Of a stretch of DNA of 64,000 nt, positions 60,529 to 64,000 are shown piece after piece. Source of the DNA: Acidobacteria bacterium AB60. GTDB taxonomy: Bacteria; Acidobacteriota; Terriglobia; Terriglobales; Acidobacteriaceae. The notes below the pieces were generated by a model, which was given only the letters and a program-made list of their open reading frames with translations, searched no databases and was not told the DNA's origin. The stretch lies in contig VANK01000004.1 in NCBI GenBank assembly GCA_008682415.1, positions 1-64,000 of the forward strand. The letters are read 5' to 3'. The position numbers were made by a program, and so were the translations under genes. Each line of letters starts with the position of its first letter. Position 1 is the first letter of the stretch.

Positions 60529-60870
60529 ATGGACGAAAAAAATGAAGTCTGGCAGGGCACGCTGGCGCTGATGATCCTGCGCACCCTTGAAACCATGGGC
60601 CCCCAGCACGGCTACGGGCTGGCCCGCCGCATTGAGCAGACCAGCGGAGACAAGCTCCAGCTCAACTACGGAACCGTCTACCCGGCCCTGCTCAAGCTCG
60701 AGCAGGAGGGTTTCATCCGCTCCGCCTGGGGCGCCTCCGAGAACAACCGCAAAGCCAAGTTCTATGAACTCACCGCGGCCGGAAAAAAACGCGTGCGCAA
60801 GGCGGCGCGCGCCTGGGAGCAGACCACCGAAATCGTGGCCCGCTTCCTGGCTTCGCCTGAGGAGGCGTAG
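60529..60870 (+). CDS. PadR-family transcriptional regulator
   Basis: 113 aa winged-helix regulator: LALMILRTLETMGPQHGYGLARRI is the HTH, followed by LNYGTVYPALLKLEQEGFIRSAWG with the recognition helix and wing and a long C-terminal dimerisation helix (KKRVRKAARAWEQTTEIVARFL). Two operator-like dyads lie at its promoter. The stop codon abuts the ATG of the ADOP permease, as PadR-ADOP pairs typically do in acidobacteria. Likely represses its own operon and responds to an unknown signal. Confidence 0.92.
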   Translation: MDEKNEVWQGTLALMILRTLETMGPQHGYGLARRIEQTSGDKLQLNYGTVYPALLKLEQEGFIRSAWGASENNRKAKFYELTAAGKKRVRKAARAWEQTTEIVARFLASPEEA

Positions 60871-63528
60871 ATGCGAACCCTGCGGGCAATTCTTCTGCGG
60901 CTTTCGGGATACTTGAAGAGGCGCGATCCCCGCGAGTTCGACCAGGAGCTCGAAGCGCATCTCGCTCTGCACATCGACGATGGCCTGCGCGCCGGGCTGA
61001 GCCCCGATCAGGCGCGGCGCCGGGCGCTGGTCATGCTCGGCGGCGCGGAGCAGGCTCGCCAGGCCTATCGCGAGCGGCAGGGCCTGCCCGCCCTCGAATC
61101 CATCCTCCGCGACCTTCGCCACGCCCTCCGCACGCTGGGCCGCCATCCCGCCGTTACCGCAGTCGCCATCCTCTCCATCGGCCTGGGCATCGGCGCCAAC
61201 TCCACCATCTTCTCCATGGTGAGCCGCTTCGTGCTGCGCCCCCCGCCGGTCGGCGATCCCGCCAGCCTCGTCGAAGTCTTCCAGGTCCACCAGGGCGAGC
61301 AATGCTGCAACTACATGAGTCCGCCCATCCTCAACGACCTCCGGCAACAGGCGCGCTCGTTCTCCAGTTTCGCCGGGTACTTCGACACCATCCCCGCCGC
61401 CATCAGCGGAGAGGGCGAGCCGGAGCGCGTCTGGGGTCAGAGCGTCACCGCCAATTTCTTTGACACAACCCAGTTGCGCATGGTCCTCGGACGCGGCTTC
61501 GCACCCACCGAAGAACACGCGCCGCTTGTCGTCTTGAGCGAACGGCTATGGGAACGCCGCTTCAATCGCGATGGGCAGATCATCGGAAAAACCGTCCGCC
61601 TCTCCGGCCACAACTTCACCGTGGTGGGCATCGCCCCGGCTGCCTTTCATAGCCTCGAGCAGTTGCTCGACATGCAGTTTTGGATTCCCCTCAGTCGCAC
61701 CGCCGACCTCGTCCCGAACGCACCCCCGCCCGATGATCGCGGATGGCACTGGCTCCACATCGTAGGCCGTATGCGCCCCGATGTTTCGCGGTCGCAGGCC
61801 GCCGCGGAACTGAACGCCTTGGCGCAGCGCTTCGCGCTGACCCACCCCGAGACCGATAAAGGGAACTCCTTCCTGATGCAGCCCGCGGGAGCGCTCCCTC
61901 CCGCGGCGCGAACTGCGGTGTTCCTGTTTCTCGCAGCACTTTCTCTGGTGGTCTTGCTGCTGCTCGCCATCGCCAGCGTGAACGTCGCCAATCTGCTGCT
62001 GGCGCAGGCCGCCGGGCGGCAGCGCGAAATGGCTATGCATCTCGCTCTGGGCGCGTCGCGCGTCCGGCTGCGCGCAAGGCTGCTTGTGGAAAGCCTGCTC
62101 CTGGGCGCTGGCGGAGGCCTGCTCGGAATCCTGCTTGCCACCTGGGCTACCGGCGCCCTCTCGGCATTTCGCTTGCCCGCCCCCGTGCCCCTCAACGCGC
62201 GCATCAGCGAAGATTGGCGCACGTTGCTGTTCACCTTCGCGCTCAGCATGATCGCGGGGATTGCCCTGGGCGTAGGACCGGCATGGGCGGCATCCCGCCC
62301 AGCCATGGCCAATGCTCTCCGCGGCGAGGACGGGCTGAGTGGCACGCGCCGCCGTTTCAGCGTCCGAAACATCCTGGTCGTGGCGCAGGTCGCCATGTCG
62401 GTAACCCTGCTGCTGCTGACCGGCCTGTTCCTGCGCAGCCTTCAGAGCGCAGCCCGCATCGACATCGGCTTCCGGCCCGCGGGCTTGGCAATGCTCGCCG
62501 TCGATCCTCGCCTCAATGGATACACCCCCGAGCAGACCAGCCGCTTTCTGGCGCAGCTGCGCCAGCGCGCCGCGGCGCTTCCGGGCGTCGATGCAGTAGT
62601 CTGCACCGACGAGCCGATGCTCTCCGGCGGCAACCGCAGCGACGGCTTCACGGTCGCGGGCCGCTCTGGCAAAGACAACCCGATCACCTTCGCGGATGAA
62701 TACATGGTCACGCCCGGGTACTTTGCCACCATGGGCACCCCCCTGGTGGCTGGGCGCGACTTCACCACGGATCGCGCCGATGGTGCCAGAACCGCCGTCG
62801 TGAACCGGGCGCTCGCCGAGCGCTTGTTCTCCGGCCAGAATCCCATCGGCCAGCACATTCACGGCGGCAATTGGACCTACGAGATCATCGGCATCGCCGC
62901 CAACGCCAAATCGCGCACCCTCGGCGAAGAGACGCGGCCGATTCTGTACCGCTCGCTGGATCAGAGCGTTGCGGAAGACCCTGCCCTGATGGGCTACACG
63001 CTGGTCGTACACACCGCCGGCAACCCCGCCATGCTCTTCGAGCCGCTGCGGCGCCAGGTCTACGCTCTCGATCCTGCCATCGCCATCTTCAACCAGGAAA
63101 CCATGGAAGAGCACGTTCGCTCCGCCTACTTCCTGCCGCACCTCGCCGCCATTCTCTTCGGCGTCTTCGGATTCATCGGGCTGGTCCTCGCCAGCACGGG
63201 CCTGTACGGCGTCATGAGCTACGCCGTGGCGCGGCGTACCCGCGAAATCGGCATCCGCATGGCGCTGGGCGCGCGCCGGAGCGCCGTGGAGCAGCTGTTC
63301 CTGCGCCAGGGGGCGGTCCTGACCGTGATTGCCCTTGCCGTCGGATGGCCGGTCGCCTGGATAGCTTCCCGCGTGGTGCGCACCTTCCTGTACGGGGTCG
63401 AGCCGCACGACGTCGCCACATTTGTAGTAGTCCCCTTTGCTATGGCAGCGGTGGCCCTGGCAGCATGCTGGATTCCCGCCCGACGGGCGGCGCAGGTCGA
63501 GCCCGCGGAGACCTTGCGCGCCGAATGA
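60871..63528 (+). CDS. ADOP-type ABC transporter permease, copy 3
   Basis: 885 aa, ATG directly after the padR stop, with GAGGAGG as ribosome-binding site. The N-terminal ADOP extension (PREFDQELEAHLALHIDDGLRAGLSPDQARRRALVMLGG) is present, followed by TM1 (VTAVAILSIGLGIGANSTIFSMVS), MacB_PCD, FtsX core one (ASVNVANLLLAQAAGRQREMAMHLALGAS) and two (STGLYGVMSYAVARRTREIGIRMALGA). Co-transcribed with padR. No ATPase nearby. Confidence 0.92.
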   Translation: MRTLRAILLRLSGYLKRRDPREFDQELEAHLALHIDDGLRAGLSPDQARRRALVMLGGAEQARQAYRERQGLPALESILRDLRHALRTLGRHPAVTAVAILSIGLGIGANSTIFSMVSRFVLRPPPVGDPASLVEVFQVHQGEQCCNYMSPPILNDLRQQARSFSSFAGYFDTIPAAISGEGEPERVWGQSVTANFFDTTQLRMVLGRGFAPTEEHAPLVVLSERLWERRFNRDGQIIGKTVRLSGHNFTVVGIAPAAFHSLEQLLDMQFWIPLSRTADLVPNAPPPDDRGWHWLHIVGRMRPDVSRSQAAAELNALAQRFALTHPETDKGNSFLMQPAGALPPAARTAVFLFLAALSLVVLLLLAIASVNVANLLLAQAAGRQREMAMHLALGASRVRLRARLLVESLLLGAGGGLLGILLATWATGALSAFRLPAPVPLNARISEDWRTLLFTFALSMIAGIALGVGPAWAASRPAMANALRGEDGLSGTRRRFSVRNILVVAQVAMSVTLLLLTGLFLRSLQSAARIDIGFRPAGLAMLAVDPRLNGYTPEQTSRFLAQLRQRAAALPGVDAVVCTDEPMLSGGNRSDGFTVAGRSGKDNPITFADEYMVTPGYFATMGTPLVAGRDFTTDRADGARTAVVNRALAERLFSGQNPIGQHIHGGNWTYEIIGIAANAKSRTLGEETRPILYRSLDQSVAEDPALMGYTLVVHTAGNPAMLFEPLRRQVYALDPAIAIFNQETMEEHVRSAYFLPHLAAILFGVFGFIGLVLASTGLYGVMSYAVARRTREIGIRMALGARRSAVEQLFLRQGAVLTVIALAVGWPVAWIASRVVRTFLYGVEPHDVATFVVVPFAMAAVALAACWIPARRAAQVEPAETLRAE

Positions 63529-63573
63529 CCCCCGGCGCGCACACTTCCGCCTCCAGCGGGATAACATCGGCTT

Positions 63574-64000
63574 GTGGACACGATTCAATGGCTGCTCGAT
63601 TCCGACCCCGCCCTCCGCTGGCAAGCGATGCGCGACCTCACCGATGCTCCTCCCGCGGAGATTGCCGCACAGCGGGGCCGCATTGCCCACGAGGGATTGG
63701 GCGCCGCCATCCTGAAGACGCAGGATGCGGACGGAGCCTGGCGCAAGAAGGGCGCGCGGGCGTGGCGCACCACCCTGTTCACCTTGCAGCTCCTCCGCGC
63801 CACCGGCGTTGACCCTTCCGACCCCGCGGTCCACGCCGCGCTCGCCCTCCCGTCAACCAACCTGCGATGGAACGACAACGGCGAAGGCTGGAACCTGCGC
63901 CCCGCCCAGACCGGAGGAAACCCGTTCTTTGAAGGCGAAGAGGAGCCGTGCATCAACGGCGGTGTCCTCGCCTTCGGTAGCTACTTCGGCCATCCCTCTG
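63574..64000 (+). CDS. Partial CDS: squalene-cyclase-like/terpenoid-cyclase-fold hypothetical protein
   Basis: GTG start at 63574; the frame is open to the window edge (142 codons). The N-terminus DTIQWLLDSDPALRWQAMRD and the later LKTQDADGAWRKKGARAWRTTLFTLQLLRATG and CINGGVLAFGSYFG are like proteins of the alpha/alpha6 prenyltransferase and squalene-cyclase fold often annotated hypothetical. It follows the ADOP stop by 45 nt. No signal peptide. The C-terminus is outside the window, so function stays open. Confidence 0.72.
   Translation, partial: MDTIQWLLDSDPALRWQAMRDLTDAPPAEIAAQRGRIAHEGLGAAILKTQDADGAWRKKGARAWRTTLFTLQLLRATGVDPSDPAVHAALALPSTNLRWNDNGEGWNLRPAQTGGNPFFEGEEEPCINGGVLAFGSYFGHPS

Noticed and set aside
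61546..63834. 762-aa minus-strand open frame opposite ADOP copy 3
   Set aside because: Gly/Arg/Gln/Ala-rich antisense frame without domains.

Overview
This window is high-GC DNA from a diderm soil-type bacterium, most probably an acidobacterium of the Terriglobales/Acidobacteriaceae group (inference). The grounds are three ADOP-type (acidobacterial duplicated orphan permease) MacB/FtsX proteins, one of them behind a PadR regulator; a pro-kumamolisin-like sedolisin; two secreted GH3 glycosidases; lpxB, which implies lipid A; mqnD of the futalosine menaquinone route; and many lineage-style hypothetical proteins. I see no rRNA, tRNA, CRISPR array, prophage or complete insertion sequence.

Layout. 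0-11 kb: SixA and Ppx/GppA phosphatases (convergent, overlapping), a membrane alpha/beta hydrolase, an ArnT-like glycosyltransferase, an EVE protein, a ParDE toxin-antitoxin pair with a clear promoter/operator, a DUF1569 protein, a 5'-truncated BrnA/DUF4415 antitoxin relic, a di-haem oxidoreductase and a YhaM-like nuclease. 11-14 kb: a three-gene operon of type III polyketide synthase, methyltransferase and FAD oxidoreductase, the best candidate for a small specialised-metabolite system. 14-22 kb: a PAS histidine kinase, two secreted proteins, DAHP synthase, DUF1684, two DUF3147 membrane proteins and pyrophosphatase. 22-29 kb: hrcA, grpE, dnaJ, lpxB and a large M1-peptidase-like protein that has lost every zinc ligand. 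29-35 kb: RlpA, cupin, an ECF sigma factor with a membrane partner, a YfgM-like protein and two paralogous secreted proteins on either side. 35-49 kb: two ADOP permeases around a sedolisin, then ftsB, cutA, bioY, mqnD, a REC-GGDEF protein, hemW and a metallophosphoesterase. 49-64 kb: malic enzyme, a secreted beta-helix protein, an orphan Hcp, an EfpL/YeiP-like factor, two GH3 enzymes around an SDR, a PadR-ADOP operon and a partial cyclase-fold protein at the edge.

Between genes, the left 11 kb carries five degenerate tandem repeats of period 7 or 8, mostly beside gene 3' ends. Regulatory DNA is most readable at parDE (perfect inverted repeat over the -35 and a start about 6 nt after the -10) and at padR (two copies of one dyad bracketing a promoter). 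By eye the + strand is G-rich up to about 29 kb and C-rich from about 35 kb whatever the gene orientation, as expected near a replication terminus; no dif site was recognised.

Starts were set from conserved N-termini, signal peptides and ribosome-binding sites, so several differ from the longest open frame.
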